Shown here one piece after another: positions 22,148-32,614 of a DNA stretch of 64,000 bases; the stretch's first letter is position 1; every line of letters begins with the position of its first letter. The DNA comes from Medakamo hakoo (lineage: Eukaryota; Chlorophyta; Trebouxiophyceae; Coccomyxaceae), in NCBI GenBank assembly GCA_026636295.1, contig CP089459.1, positions 62,001 to 126,000 of the forward strand. Direction: 5' to 3'. The notes below the pieces were generated by a model. It was not told the DNA's origin, made no database searches, and saw only the letters and a list, made by a program, of their open reading frames with translations. The position numbers and the translations under genes were made by a program.

Positions 22148-25100
22148 TCACGCGCCGTCCGCGCCGGCCAGGCGTTCGGCCTCCGCGCGAAAGTCGTCCA
22201 GCGTGCGGAACCGGGTGTCCAGCAAGCGTTTGAGCTAGCGTTGTTGCGTGTGGGTGGGGGGAGTGTGGGGTGGAGGGGGGGAAGCGTGAGAGCGCGCGGT
22301 TGGGGGAGTGGGCTTTTTTGCGCGCAGGACCGCCGCACACACAAAAAAAAGCCAAACGCCCGTCAGAACAGATCTTGGTGTAGAATTAGAGAATAAAAAA
22401 GGCCTCCTCAGGGCGGCCGTGCGGCCGCTCGGCATTAGCATGGAGTTTTTTATTGTGTCCATCATCCGAGTCATCCGAAAAAAGGGGGGTGGGTGGGGAA
22501 AAAGGAGGAAACAAACACACACGCCCACTCACCTGGGCGTTGACCGTCACACCACACCCGGCCGGCAGGCCGGTGTAGTGGTGGAACGCCCACAGCTTTT
22601 CCAGGCCGTACAGGGCGGCGACGGTCGGGCGCGGGGCGTCGCCGCCGCCGCCGCCGTCCGCAGCGCTCAGCCACCCGGCCGCGTCGGCCGCGACCGCCGC
22701 CTCAAAGTCGGCGTACAGCGCGGCGTCCCACCCGCCGGGCGCTTCCAGGCCAAAGGAAAAGAACCGGAACAGGCACTCCAGGCCGTATCGGCAGCCGGGG
22801 CCGGACCCCGCGTCCGCGGCCGCCAGCGCGGCGAACTCGGCGTACATGGCCGGGTTGAAGCGGGTCCGCAGGAACAGCGACCAAAAACGGTACAGGTGGC
22901 GCATTTCTTCGGGGGACCGCCCCGGCCCGGCGGCGGCGCGGGCGGCCAGAGCGCGCGCCCGCCACGCGCTGTAGGGCACGCCGCGCAGGCCAGCCCGGGC
23001 CAGGGCCGACGTCGCGGCGGGCGGCAGGGCGGGCGGCGACGCCTCGCCGCCGCCGCCGCCGCCGGCTTCGGGCGCAATCACCCAGCCGACGCCGCCGCCG
23101 CCGGACCGGGAGGCGGCGGCGGACGCGACGCCGTGCGGGGCGGACGAGGGCGTGCCGGCGGCGGACGCGGCGGCGGCGGCGGCCATGAAGGCGGCCGGCT
23201 GCGGCGTCGTGCCGGGCAGCGGGACGGCGGCGGCCGCGGCGGCCGCGCTCCCACCACCACAGCTCCCGCCGCTCCCGCCGCCCTCGCTCACCAGCAGCGC
23301 GGCCAGCTCGTCCGTGACGGCGGCGACGTCAACGCCTGGCGGCGGGCCACCATGGGCCGCTGGTTGCAAGATGACGAGGCGGGCGACTTCGGCGTCGCTC
23401 AGGTCGGCCCGGGGTTCTTGGGCGGGCGCAGGTGGGGGCGGCGGCGCGGGCGCGGGCACCGTGCCTGCGGGCGCACCGCCCGCGCCGCCGCCCGCGCCGC
23501 CGCCCTCCTCGTCCATCGCAAAGACGGCGCCGTCCTCCGTGGCTGGGGTGGGCGGCGCGGCGGCCGGCGCGGCCGCAGCCGCCGCGGCCGCCGCGGCCGC
23601 CGCCGCCGCCTTGGCTTTGGCCTTTTTCGGCTGCTGCTGCTGCTGCTGCTGCGCCGGCGCGGCGGCGGCCGGCGCGGCGGGCAGCGCTGCGCCGCCACCA
23701 CCCCCGACGACGACGGGCACCATGGCCGCGTGCGCGCCCGGGTCGCGGGCCGCCACGGGCAGGACCCACTGCGCCCAGCCGACGCGCGGCCGGAGCAGGG
23801 CGCCGTCGGGCGAGGCTTCGACGACGGACGAGCCGGCGACGGCCGCGCGCACGGCCGCGCCCGCGCCCGGGCCCGCGCCCACCAGCGACCGCACCCGGTT
23901 GAAGCCCGCGACCAGGGCCAGCGGGATCCAGCCGTCGTCATCCATCTTGGCGCGCAGGAACATGTCCCGGCACAGGTTGGCGCCGGAGAAGTAGTACTCG
24001 ACCTGGGCGCGGACGGCCGCGGCGAGGGGCGGGGCGGGCGGCGCGCCCGCCGCGGATGCTGCGGCGGCCGCGGCCGCAGCGGCGGCGGCGGCGGCGGCGG
24101 CGGCGGCCGCGCCGGGCGAGTAGCCGTACGCGCCGGGCGGCCCGCCCCCGCCCGGGAAGTAGAGGAAGGGCGCGCCCGCCGCACCGGGTGGGAGGCGGCC
24201 GCCCATCGCAGCGGCGGCGGCCGCGGCCGCGGCGGCCGCGGCCGCGGCCGCGTTTTGGTAGTGCCCGCGGCCGTAGCCCCGCCCGCCTCCCAACCCGTCG
24301 CCGCGGCCGCGGCCACGGCCGCGGCCCCGCCCACCGCCCATGTGTTGGTGGTGTTGGTGTTGCGGGTGGGCGGCGTGGCCGGACGTGCCGGGCGCCGCGG
24401 CGGTGGTGGAGGCGGCGCCGCCCGCTGCTGCGGGCCCGGGCCCGGCCGGGCTGGGCGCGCCGGCGGCGTGGCTGCCGCCGCCTTTCGCCTTGCGGCCCGC
24501 CGGCTGCTGGCCGGACGGCGCACCCGCATGGCTGCCAGTCGATGCGCCATTCGTGGCGGGCGCGGTGGAGGGCGGCGGCGCGTCGCCGGCGTCTGCGCCG
24601 GCGCCGCCGCCGGCGCCCTTTTTCTTGCGCCGGCGCGACGCGGGCGCGGCAGCGGGCGCGTCGCCGCCACCCTCGGCAGGCGCGGTCGTGGGCGCGTCGC
24701 CGCCCTTGGACGCGGGCGCGTCCGCCCGCGCCGGCGCAGGCGCCGGCGCGGGCGCAGCGGCGGCAGGCTCGGCGGGGCGGGGCGCACCAGCCGCGCCGCT
24801 GGGCGACGCGCGCCCAGCGGGCGCGCCGCCCTTCTTGCCGGCGGCGACAGCGGCGGCGGCTTCCACGCCCAGGGCCGGCCACGCCGCCGGCTCGGTCGTC
24901 GATGGCGGCAGCGGCGACGGCGCGCGCGAAGACGAGGCGGCAGCAGCGGCGGCCGGCGCGGCCGCCGCGCCGTTGGCCTGTGGCTTGGTGGCCGCGGCCG
25001 GCGTCGGGCTGGACGCGCTGCCAGCCGCCGCGCCCGCTCCTCCGCCGGTCACGACCGTCACGCCCGCCCGCGCGTCGGCCGTCCACGCACTGGGTTTGGG

Positions 25101-25792
25101 CGGGTCGGGCGAGGGGGCGACGACCTTGGCTTCGGCCGGCGCGGGTGGCGCGGGCGGTGGCGAGGGCGGGGCGGCCTTGGCGGGCAATGCGGTCGCCGCC
25201 GTCGGCTTTTGTTTTTTTTGGGGCGGGGGGTGAGGATGGTTTTGGGTGAGCGCGGACGCGAGCAAAAGAGGTGCGCCAGGACACCCTGGGGGGCACTAAC
25301 TGCGACCCAACCCCTAGGCCCAGCTCACGATCGACGCCACCCAGGGTTGGGTGGGTGGGAGGAGCCGGGCGGGGATGTAGCCCATGCCGGGCCGGCCGGA
25401 AAAAAAAAGCTCCCGCGCCGCCAGGGGCTCGCTTCCCGCCCGCGGGCCGGCGGCGGCGGCGCATGTGCTGCGCTCGCTTCTTCGACGGGTCCGCAACCCG
25501 GTACTCCTAGGTCGTATCCGCCGTCCACGCCCGCCAGCGGCATGCTCAAACCCTGGACTACTGGCAGGGAGTCGCGGCTGGCGGGCCGAGGGCGGGCTGG
25601 TCGCCACAGCCCGCCCCGCACTCGCCCACGCCTCCTGCCGCCGCCGCCGTCGCTGCGCTGCGCTCCCCCAAACACTCTCACCTTGTCGTCACCCGCCGCC
25701 GCCTTGACGACGCTCGCCCATCCACGGGTGGTGGGTACGGCGACCGTGGCAGCCGCTGACGGCGCGGCGGGCGCAGGACCGGCGTCCGTCAT
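22148..25792 (-). CDS. LARP1: La-related protein 1 (LARP1; three exons)
   Basis: LARP1 binds the cap and 5'TOP tract of ribosomal-protein mRNAs and controls their translation and stability downstream of TOR. Exons are 25792-25682, 25205-22533 and 22234-22148 (956 residues, phase 0). The La motif lies near residues 430-500: [20 protein letters not shown], then [20 protein letters not shown]. The C terminus has three DM15 (HEAT-like) repeats from about residue 768: [10 protein letters not shown] with [30 protein letters not shown], and [16 protein letters not shown]; the third is completed by exon 3 ([19 protein letters not shown]). Between them are long poly-Ala, Gly/Arg ([11 protein letters not shown]) and Pro tracts. 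The N-terminal exon has [10 protein letters not shown], a LARP1-like start. The La motif and cap-binding region are separated as in plant and animal LARP1. Confidence 0.94.
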
Positions 25793-26133
25793 GGGTTAGT
25801 GCGCAGCTGAACGAAAGGAAAAAAAAGTCGCCCGCTCGCGGCCGTCGGCGCGAGAAAAACAGACGCGTCCCCCAGGCCACACAAACACGGCCGGCCGTGC
25901 TCGGTTCGCCACCAGGACCAGGCGTGCGCGTGCCTCGACCACACGCGGACAAAGAGAGAGCGCGCGCGCGCGCGTGAGACTCGGGAATGCGTGTCGCGCG
26001 GCCTCTCTCTCCCTGCCAGAGTGCGGGCCGCGAGCGCAGTCGAGTCGAAAGAGTGAAAGCGGGCGCGCCGAGAGCACAGTCCTGCATTCCCGCCTTTTGC
26101 CCCGCCGGTCCGTCCCAGCGCCACCCCCACCAC
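25793..26133. promoter_or_regulatory. Divergent intergenic region LARP1 / DDX47
   Basis: This 341 bp stretch lies between outward-facing starts. It holds A runs near 25819-25826, a (CG)n run near 25961-25973 and a CTCTCTCTCCC tract near 26003. No TATA box or RNA gene was seen. Confidence 0.4.
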
Positions 26134-27930
26134 ATGACGCGGCCGGGAGCCAGTGACGGCGAGGCCGCCGGCCCTGCGCCCACGCGCGTCCCCGCCCCCG
26201 AGCCGGGCCAGTCCCCCGCGTCGGCCGCGTTTGCCGCGCTTGGCGTCTGCCGCCCGCTCGCCGACGCGGCGGCCGCACTGGGCTGGTCGGCGCCCACCGA
26301 AATCCAGGCGCAAGCCGTGCCGTATGCGTTGCAAGGTCAGGAAGCGAGGGCCGGTCGTCCCAGGGCACGGCGATTGGCGCGGGGTTGGCGAGGCTTTTTG
26401 GGCGGCGGGCGGCGGGAGGACGGCGCGACGGCGGCTGGCCAAAAACCATGCGCCGGTTCGGCGCGCTCAACCCCCGACCCCCCCTTCCCCACTCATGAAC
26501 ACCACACCAGGCAAGGACGTCATCGGCCTGGCGCAGACGGGGTCCGGCAAGACCGGCGCGTTCACGCTGCCCATTCTCCAGGTGAGAGGAGGTGGTGGTG
26601 GTGTTGGGCCCGTGCCCCTCGGTGCGCCGTCGCTGTCCCCTATCCATCCCTCTCATGTGTTCCCATTTCCATCCCCACCCCACCCACAGGGCCTCATGGA
26701 CGCGCCGCAAGCCTTCTACGCCCTCATCCTGTCCCCCACCCGCGAGCTGGCCATCCAGATCGCGGAACAGGTGGAAGCCCTGGGCGCGGGCCTGGGCGCC
26801 CGGTGCGCGGCCCTGGTGGGCGGCGTGGACATGGTCGCCCAGGCCATCGCGCTTGGCCGCCGCCCGCACGTCGTCGTCGGCACGCCCGGCCGGGTCGTCG
26901 ACCACCTGGCCAACACGAAGGGCTTCAGCCTGCGCGGGCTCAAGCACCTGGTCCTGGACGAGGCCGACCGCCTGCTGAACCTGGACTTTGAGGCCGAAAT
27001 CGATGCGGTCCTCAAAGCCGCGCCCCGGGAGGGGCGGACGACCCAGCTGTACAGCGCGACGATGACGTCCAAAGTCGCCAAGCTGCAGCGCGCGGCGCTG
27101 CGCGACCCCGTCCGCGTGGAGGCGGGGACCGGCAACCGGTACGCGACGGTGGCCACCCTGCGCCAGGAGTACTTGTTCATCCCCGCCCGCCACAAGGACG
27201 CGTACCTGGCGTACGTGCTGACGGAGCTGGCGGGCGCGACGGCCATCATTTTCGCGCGGACGTGCGACGGCGCGCGCCGGGTCGCGCTGCTCCTGCGGGC
27301 CCTGGGCTTTGGCGCCCTGCCCATCCACGGCCAGATGTCCCAGCCCAAGCGGCTGGCCGCCCTGAACAAGTTCAAGGCGGGCGAGCGGAATGTGCTCGTC
27401 GCGACGGGTGCGTTTTAGTTTTTTTTTGTTGGTGGGACGGCCGAGGGCGGCTGGGGGCGTGCGCACGCGGCCCCTCCCCTCTTCCCTCACGCCCTCCCGC
27501 CCACCCACCCACCCCACCCACAACAGACGTCGCCTCCCGCGGGCTGGACATCCCCTCCGTCGACGTCGTCCTCAACTACGACGTGCCCATCAACGCCAAA
27601 GACTACGTCCACCGCGTGGGGCGGACCGCGCGCGCGGGGCGGGCCGGGCGCGCGGTCACGCTCGTCACACAGTACGACGTCGAACTCTTTCAAAAGGTGG
27701 AGGCGCTGACGGGCGTGACGCTGCCCGCCTTCCCTGCCGACGCGGAAGCGGCGCTGCTGCTGGCGGAGCGGGTGGGCGAGGCCCAGCGCCTGGCGACGGC
27801 GCAGATGAAGGAGGCCGACGCCAAGAAGAAGGGCGGCGGCGGGGCCAAGCGGAAGGGCGGCGGCGGCGGCGACAACGATGGCGAGGACGACGCGGTGACG
27901 GCGTCGCACAAGTGGAAGAAGCGGTATTGA
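26134..27930 (+). CDS. DDX47: DEAD-box RNA helicase DDX47/Rrp3 type (four exons)
   Basis: DDX47/Rrp3 is a nucleolar ATP-dependent RNA helicase for early 18S pre-rRNA processing. Exons are 26134-26335, 26511-26581, 26690-27407 and 27527-27930 (464 residues). Motifs in order: Q motif ([16 protein letters not shown]), [12 protein letters not shown], Ia PTRELAIQI, Ib [41 protein letters not shown] and [13 protein letters not shown], all intact. The sequences [20 protein letters not shown] and [21 protein letters not shown] are closest to the Rrp3/DDX47 branch rather than eIF4A or DDX49. The C terminus ends in a Lys/Gly tail and KWKKRY. Junction phases (1, 0, 1) fit. Upstream is LARP1 (divergent); downstream is P0 in the same direction. 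Confidence 0.93.
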
Positions 27931-28201
27931 GGGGTGGGCTGTGTGTGCGTGTAGATGTTTGCTGTATGAGTCGGGCGGATGGAACGTCGAGGGGCTCTCT
28001 CAGGCGGGTCGGTCGGTCGGTGATGGTGGCGCAGGGAGGCTTGAGCGGGGAGTGAGACAAAAAAAATGGCGCCGCTGCTGTGTGTTTACACCCTTTTTCT
28101 CTCCCCACCCCGACGTCGGCTTAAATACCCTCTCTCGCTCGAGCGAGTCTGGTGCCGGCACCCAAGTCTTCCAACCACACCCACACTCAACAAAAGCAAC
28201 C

Positions 28202-29622
28202 ATGCCGTCCGCGTCCAAGCTGTCCAAGAAGGAGGAGGTGCGTGGGTGCAGGGAGCGCCGCGCGCGGCAGGCCTCGTTTGGGCGGCGCGTGCCGGGCGAA
28301 GGCGCTTTGGTTGCGTCGTTCCACCGCCACCTGAACGTTTCCAATGGCCGTGTGGCTCCTGTGCCGGGGCGTGCGCGTGCATTGCGCCGCAGACGGCGCG
28401 GTGCGGCGCGTCAAACGCCAAGTCAATCGACTGCCCGGCGGCTCTGCGCGCTCGCGCTCCGCGCACCGGGCCGCCACGGCCCGGCACGGCCGGCAACGCC
28501 GCTTCCGCCGCGCCCATTCTCTGTGTGGAGACGTCGCCTCTCTTCAGCCGGGCGGACGGAGTCACCCAACCCTGGCAACCCTTGCCGCCGCGCGTCCGTC
28601 TCCACGCCCGATCGCTCCTCGCTCGGCCCGCCCACCCTCTCACCCCCTCCCTCCCCTCTCCGCCCGCCCCCCCCCCCCCCCCCCCCAAAATGCAGTACGA
28701 CTCCAAGCTCCGCCAGCTCCTGGCCTCCTACGACAAGGCCTTCCTCGTCCACGCCGACAATGTGGGGTCCAAGCAGTTCCAGGACATCCGGGCGGGCCTG
28801 CGCAAGTCCGGCTCCGCCGTGCTCATGGGCAAGAACACGATGATGAAGCGGTCCCTGCGCCTGTACATCGACGAGACGGGCGACGACAAGTGGGCCTGCC
28901 TGCTGGACATGCTGGTCGGCAACGTCGGCCTCATCTTCACGGGCGGCGACCTGGCGGACGTGCGGTCGGAGATCGCCAAGTTCAAGGTCGGCGCGCCCGC
29001 GCGCGTCGGCCTGATCGCCCCCAACGACGTGACCGTCCCCGCCGGCAACACGGGCCTGGACCCGTCCCAGACGTCCTTCTTCCAGGCGCTGAACATCCCC
29101 ACCAAGATCAACCGCGGCACGGTCGAAATCGTGTCCGACGTCGCCCTGATCAAGGAGGGCGACAAGGTCGGCGGGTCCGAAGCCACGCTCCTGTCCAAGC
29201 TGGGCATCCGCCCCTTCTCGTACGGCCTGGTCATCCAGAAGGTCATCGACGCGGGGACGATGTACGACCCCAAGGTCCTGGACATCACGGACGAGGACTT
29301 GCTGGCCAACGCGCAGGCGGGCCTGCGCAACGTCGCGGCCCTGGGCCTGGGCGCGGGCGTCGCCAACCTGGCGACCGTCACGCACACCCTCATCAACGGG
29401 TACAAGAACGTCCTGGCCCTGGCCGTGGAGACGGACTACTCCTTCCCGCTGGCCGACAAGGTCAAGGCCTACCTGGCCGACCCGTCGGCGTTTGCCGCGC
29501 CGTCCGGCGGCGGCGGCGGCAGCGGCGGCGGTGGCGGTGGCGGCGACAAGAAGGAGGCGGCCAAGAAGGAGGAGTCGGAGGAGGAGGAAGACGACGACAT
29601 GGGCTTCTCCCTGTTCGACTGA
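28202..29622 (+). CDS. RPLP0: 60S acidic ribosomal protein P0 (uL10; two exons)
   Basis: P0 forms the base of the ribosomal stalk and recruits P1/P2 dimers and elongation factors. Exons are 28202-28237 and 28696-29622 (320 residues, the family length). Joined N terminus: [20 protein letters not shown], like 'MVKATKAEKKIAYDAKLCQLL'. Then [69 protein letters not shown] and [20 protein letters not shown]. The C terminus is the standard acidic stalk tail ending [10 protein letters not shown]. The intron acceptor is TGCAG, preceded by AAAA and a run of 20 C. An in-frame ATG at 28690 falls inside the intron and is not needed. A TGTAA lies 130 bp after the stop. Confidence 0.96.
28667..28686 (+). 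repeat. Homopolymer C20 at the 3' end of the P0 intron
   Basis: Twenty consecutive C, followed by AAAATGCAG and exon 2. It takes the place of the polypyrimidine tract. Confidence 0.95.
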
Positions 29623-29751
29623 GCGGCGGCGGCCGGCTCGTGCGTCCTTTTTTTGTGCGTTGCATGAAAGAAAAAGGGGGAAGCGCCGGGCGTGGGGTGT
29701 GGGGGAGTGGGCGGGGGAGTGGTGTGTGGCGGGCCCAAGCCCGCTGTTCGC

Positions 29752-29756
29752 TGTAA
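29752..29756 (+). promoter_or_regulatory. TGTAA poly(A) signal candidate for P0
   Basis: TGTAA 130 bp after the P0 stop codon, in an otherwise G/C-rich 3' region. Confidence 0.45.
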
Positions 29757-29867
29757 ATCTCCAGCCTTCCCCCTCGCACGCACCAGCGTGCTGCTCTCAT
29801 GAAAACAAATTGGGTGGTGGGGGCGACCGAGGCGCGTGTGGACGTCTTATTCGTGCGCGCGCACGCT

Positions 29868-29872
29868 TTACA
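29868..29872 (-). promoter_or_regulatory. TGTAA poly(A) signal candidate for IMPL1
   Basis: TGTAA on the minus strand, 39 bp beyond the IMPL1 stop codon. Confidence 0.45.
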
Positions 29873-29910
29873 ACGACCTCCCCCCCCCCCCTTCCCCCCA
29901 TCCCCTCCTC

Positions 29911-31138
29911 TCACAACTGCGCGCCCGTGTGCACGCCATACCCCTCCGGCACAAACCAGGGCGACAGGTCCACGCCCGCCTCCCGCAGCTCGGCCGTCGC
30001 CGGGTCCATGCGCTCCAGCAGCGACTCGTGCAGCGAGTCGTTGGACACGAGGACGGAGCGCTGGAAGACGGAGTAGGGCAGGCCGTCCATCGTCGACACC
30101 CGGCCGCCCGCCTCCTCCACGATCAGGACGCCCGCCGCCACGTCCCAGGGTTTCAGCCGGTACTCCCAGTACGCGTCGACGACGCCCAGGGCGACGTGGC
30201 ACATGTCGACGGACGCCGCGCCCAGGCGGCGCACGCCCTGGCTGACGTCCGTGTAGTGGCGGAACAGCGCCATGTTGGCGGCCCACGCCGCGTCGTGCTC
30301 GTAGCCGAAGCCCGTGACGAGCAGGGATTTGGTCACGTCAGACGTGCGCGACACGGAAATGGCCTTGCCGTTGAGGGTGGCGCCCCCGTTGCGGGAGGCC
30401 GCGTACGTTTTGGTGACCCACGCGCCCGGCCCGCCCGCAAACTCGATGACCACGCCCGCGACGGGCGTCGCCCGCCGCAGGACCGCGACCGAGACGCCGA
30501 ACGAGGGGTAGCCGTGCGCGAAGTTGGTCGTGCCGTCCAGCGGGTCCACGCACCACAGGTAATCGGAGCCCGTGTCGCCGGAGACGCCGCCCTCCTCGCC
30601 GAGGATGGCGTGGCCCGGGTACGCCCCGCGCAGCACGTCCAGGATGGCCGCCTCCGACGCGCCGTCGGTTTCGGTGACCAGGTCGGTCGCGCCCTTGAAG
30701 GAGATGGTGCGCGGCTTGTCCAGGGCGGCGCGGACGACCTGCGGCGGGCGGTGGGGGTTTGGGCAGGGGCGTTGTGAGAGGCGGGGAAGGAGTGGGGGGG
30801 TCGGGGGGGCACGCCGGCCAAGAAACAAAGGAGAGCATGAAAAGCAACAAAACACGCACGTCTGCCCCGGCCTCCGCAGCTTTCAGGGCTACTTGCAGCA
30901 GGTCTTTGGCGGGTAGATGGCCTGGAGTGCCGGCCGTGGCGGAGACAGCGATGTTGGGGTGGCGGGCGGGCGTGGACGGAGGGGGAGGCGTAGCACGGCG
31001 GCGAGTCGCGGCGACCGATGCGGCGCGGTTCAGGGGCAGGCTGCGGCTGGGAAGCGGGCCTGCCCTGGCCGCCGGGCGCCGCGTGGATGCGACCGTGGTC
31101 CCAGCCTGCGCCGACAGGCGGGCGGACGGAGCTGGCAT
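29911..31138 (-). CDS. IMPL1: Inositol monophosphatase-like phosphatase, chloroplast IMPL1 type (two exons)
   Basis: IMPL1 is a Mg2+-dependent, Li+-sensitive phosphatase of the plant chloroplast that hydrolyses inositol monophosphates. Exons are 31138-30860 and 30738-29911 (368 residues, phase 0). All IMPase motifs are present: LGEEGG (metal site), WCVDPLDGTTNFAHGYPSF, and YRLKPWDVAAGVLIVEEAGG. The identity to plant IMPL1 runs over the whole domain (KPRTISFKGATDLVTETDGA, TGFGYEHDAAWAANM, VRRLGAASVDMCHVALG, RSVLVSNDSLHESLLERM, WFVPEGY). Exon 1 is a 70-residue Ser/Arg/Ala/Pro leader without acidic residues, a typical plastid transit peptide, followed by LLQVALKAAEAGAD. The intron is 121 bp, GTGCGT to CGCAG. 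P0 is convergent. Confidence 0.95.
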
Positions 31139-31275
31139 GGTGTCAGTCGCGGCTGTGGGCGGGCCTTCTGCTTTACTAGCCCCTTGGCCGCTGTGGGGGG
31201 TGAGGCACCCGACCAACCAGCCCTCCTCTGCCCCCTGCCCTCTCACAAAACTTCAACCAGGCACCCAATTCCCAT

Positions 31276-32505
31276 TCACTCCTTCACCGCAACAATGAAC
31301 AGGCTCTCCCGCTCCGCCCGCCCGCGCCCGCACGGCTGCGCGTCGACGACAGGGAATTCACACCACTCCAACGCCCACCGCCGGGCAATGTCCGACCGGG
31401 TGGCCACGGCCTCGACCGCCCAGCCCGCGCCCGCCCAAATGGCGGTCGGGTCAGCGGGGCAGCCCCACGTCCAGGCGGCCATGATGCCGCGCCCGCCGGC
31501 GCGCGCGCGCGCCGCGGCCGCCGCCGCCTCCGTCGCGGCGACGACCGCCATCACCGACCCGGGCGCGGCCACCGACGACGCTTCAGCAAGCAGCGCGGCC
31601 ACGCCGTCCGCGCTCAGGTACATGACCAGGCCCTCCGCAATGAACACGGTCGGCAGCGCGGGGTCGAAGCCGCACCGGCCCACCAGGTCGGCCGCCCACC
31701 CGCGCCCGTTGAGGTCGGCCGCCAGCGCGGCGTACGACCCGACGGTCAGCGGGAAGGCGGCGGGCTTGGACGCCGTCCCACTCCCGGCGGCCGCACAGAC
31801 CCGCACAGCGCCCGCCACCGCATCCCAGGCGGGCGCTTCCGCGCGCGCGCGCGCCAGCGACGCGGCCTTGGCGGCCAGGACGTGGCCGGCGTCCACCTCG
31901 AACCAGGCCACGCCGGGCAGCGGCAGGCGCCACGCCCGGGTGTCCATGCCCGCGCCCAGGCAGACGACCTGGCGCGCGTGCGCGTGCGTGCGCGGGGTGA
32001 TGGCCACGCTGCCGGTCGGGGACAGCGACACGGCCACGGCCGAGGTCGCGACCCCGGCCACGCCGTCCACGACCTCGGCGTCAAACCAGAGCGTCCGCGC
32101 CGCGATGCGAGAGACGGCGCCCTTCCGGCCGGTGGACGCAGCAGCACCGCCGCCAGCACTGACTCCCGTGCTCCGGGCGTCGATGGCGGGCCGGCCCGCG
32201 CTGGCCTGGGCCCGGGCGGCCCGCATGATGCGGCGCCCGACCAACGCCTCAGCCAGCGGGTCTTTGAACAGCGGGCGCGGCTCGTCCTCGCTCTCCATGG
32301 CGCGCCGGGCGGCCACCAGCCGAGAGGACAGCCAGCCGACGTCGGACGCGCCGATGCCATACTTGAGCGTTTGGCGGGCGGCGTGGAGCCAGTCGCGGGC
32401 GCGGTCGGCCAGGGAGCGGGGTGGTGGCTTTGTCGTCGCCGGGTCGGCCTGCTGCGACGACGCGGCCTCTCCGCCTTGCGGCAGAGGTAAAGCCGCGGAT
32501 GCCAT
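31276..32505 (-). CDS. SAM-dependent methyltransferase of the LCMT/PPM1-like family
   Basis: This 409-residue protein has no intron. It belongs to the leucine-carboxyl-methyltransferase fold group (PF04072; bacterial TIGR00027-like members). The SAM-binding core reads VVCLGAGMDTRAWRLPLPGV then AWFEVDAGHVLAAKAASLAR, against 'LGAGLDTRA.R......EvD.p.v...K'. A second conserved stretch is DLVGRCGFDPALPTVFIAEGLVMYLS followed by SVMAVVAATEA. The N-terminal 90 residues (SRLVAARRAMESEDEPRPLFKDPLAEALVG) also match the family's substrate-side start. The substrate is not predictable: bacterial members act in secondary metabolism, and eukaryotic LCMT1 on PP2A. It lacks the features that would make it LCMT1 itself. 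Its start lies 109 bp from the divergent COA1-like start. Confidence 0.85.
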   Translation of the reverse strand: MASAALPLPQGGEAASSQQADPATTKPPPRSLADRARDWLHAARQTLKYGIGASDVGWLSSRLVAARRAMESEDEPRPLFKDPLAEALVGRRIMRAARAQASAGRPAIDARSTGVSAGGGAAASTGRKGAVSRIAARTLWFDAEVVDGVAGVATSAVAVSLSPTGSVAITPRTHAHARQVVCLGAGMDTRAWRLPLPGVAWFEVDAGHVLAAKAASLARARAEAPAWDAVAGAVRVCAAAGSGTASKPAAFPLTVGSYAALAADLNGRGWAADLVGRCGFDPALPTVFIAEGLVMYLSADGVAALLAEASSVAAPGSVMAVVAATEAAAAAARARAGGRGIMAAWTWGCPADPTAIWAGAGWAVEAVATRSDIARRWALEWCEFPVVDAQPCGRGRAERESLFIVAVKE

Positions 32506-32614
32506 GGAGCGGAGGGGAAGGAGAGAGGACGAAAATGTGACCGACCGACGCGCTAGCCGCGAGCAATTCACTCTGCTTTTTTGCTGCACGAGAAAAATCG
32601 ATCTCTGGGCCCAC
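32506..32614. promoter_or_regulatory. Short bidirectional promoter, methyltransferase / COA1-like
   Basis: Only 109 bp separates the two start codons. It contains GGGAAGGAGAGAGGA near 32515 and an AT-richer patch (CTCTGCTTTTTTGC near 32571, GAAAAATCGATC near 32591). Both transcripts must start inside it or use very short leaders. Confidence 0.6.

Noticed and set aside
28238-28695. Intronic snoRNA in the P0 intron, and in NOP56 intron 39674-39966
   Set aside because: No convincing box C/D pair or H/ACA hairpin could be found by eye. A covariance search would settle it.
28690-29622. P0 starting at the ATG at 28690 without an intron
   Set aside because: The upstream exon supplies the conserved N-terminal residues and a proper donor. 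The ATG is within the acceptor region.
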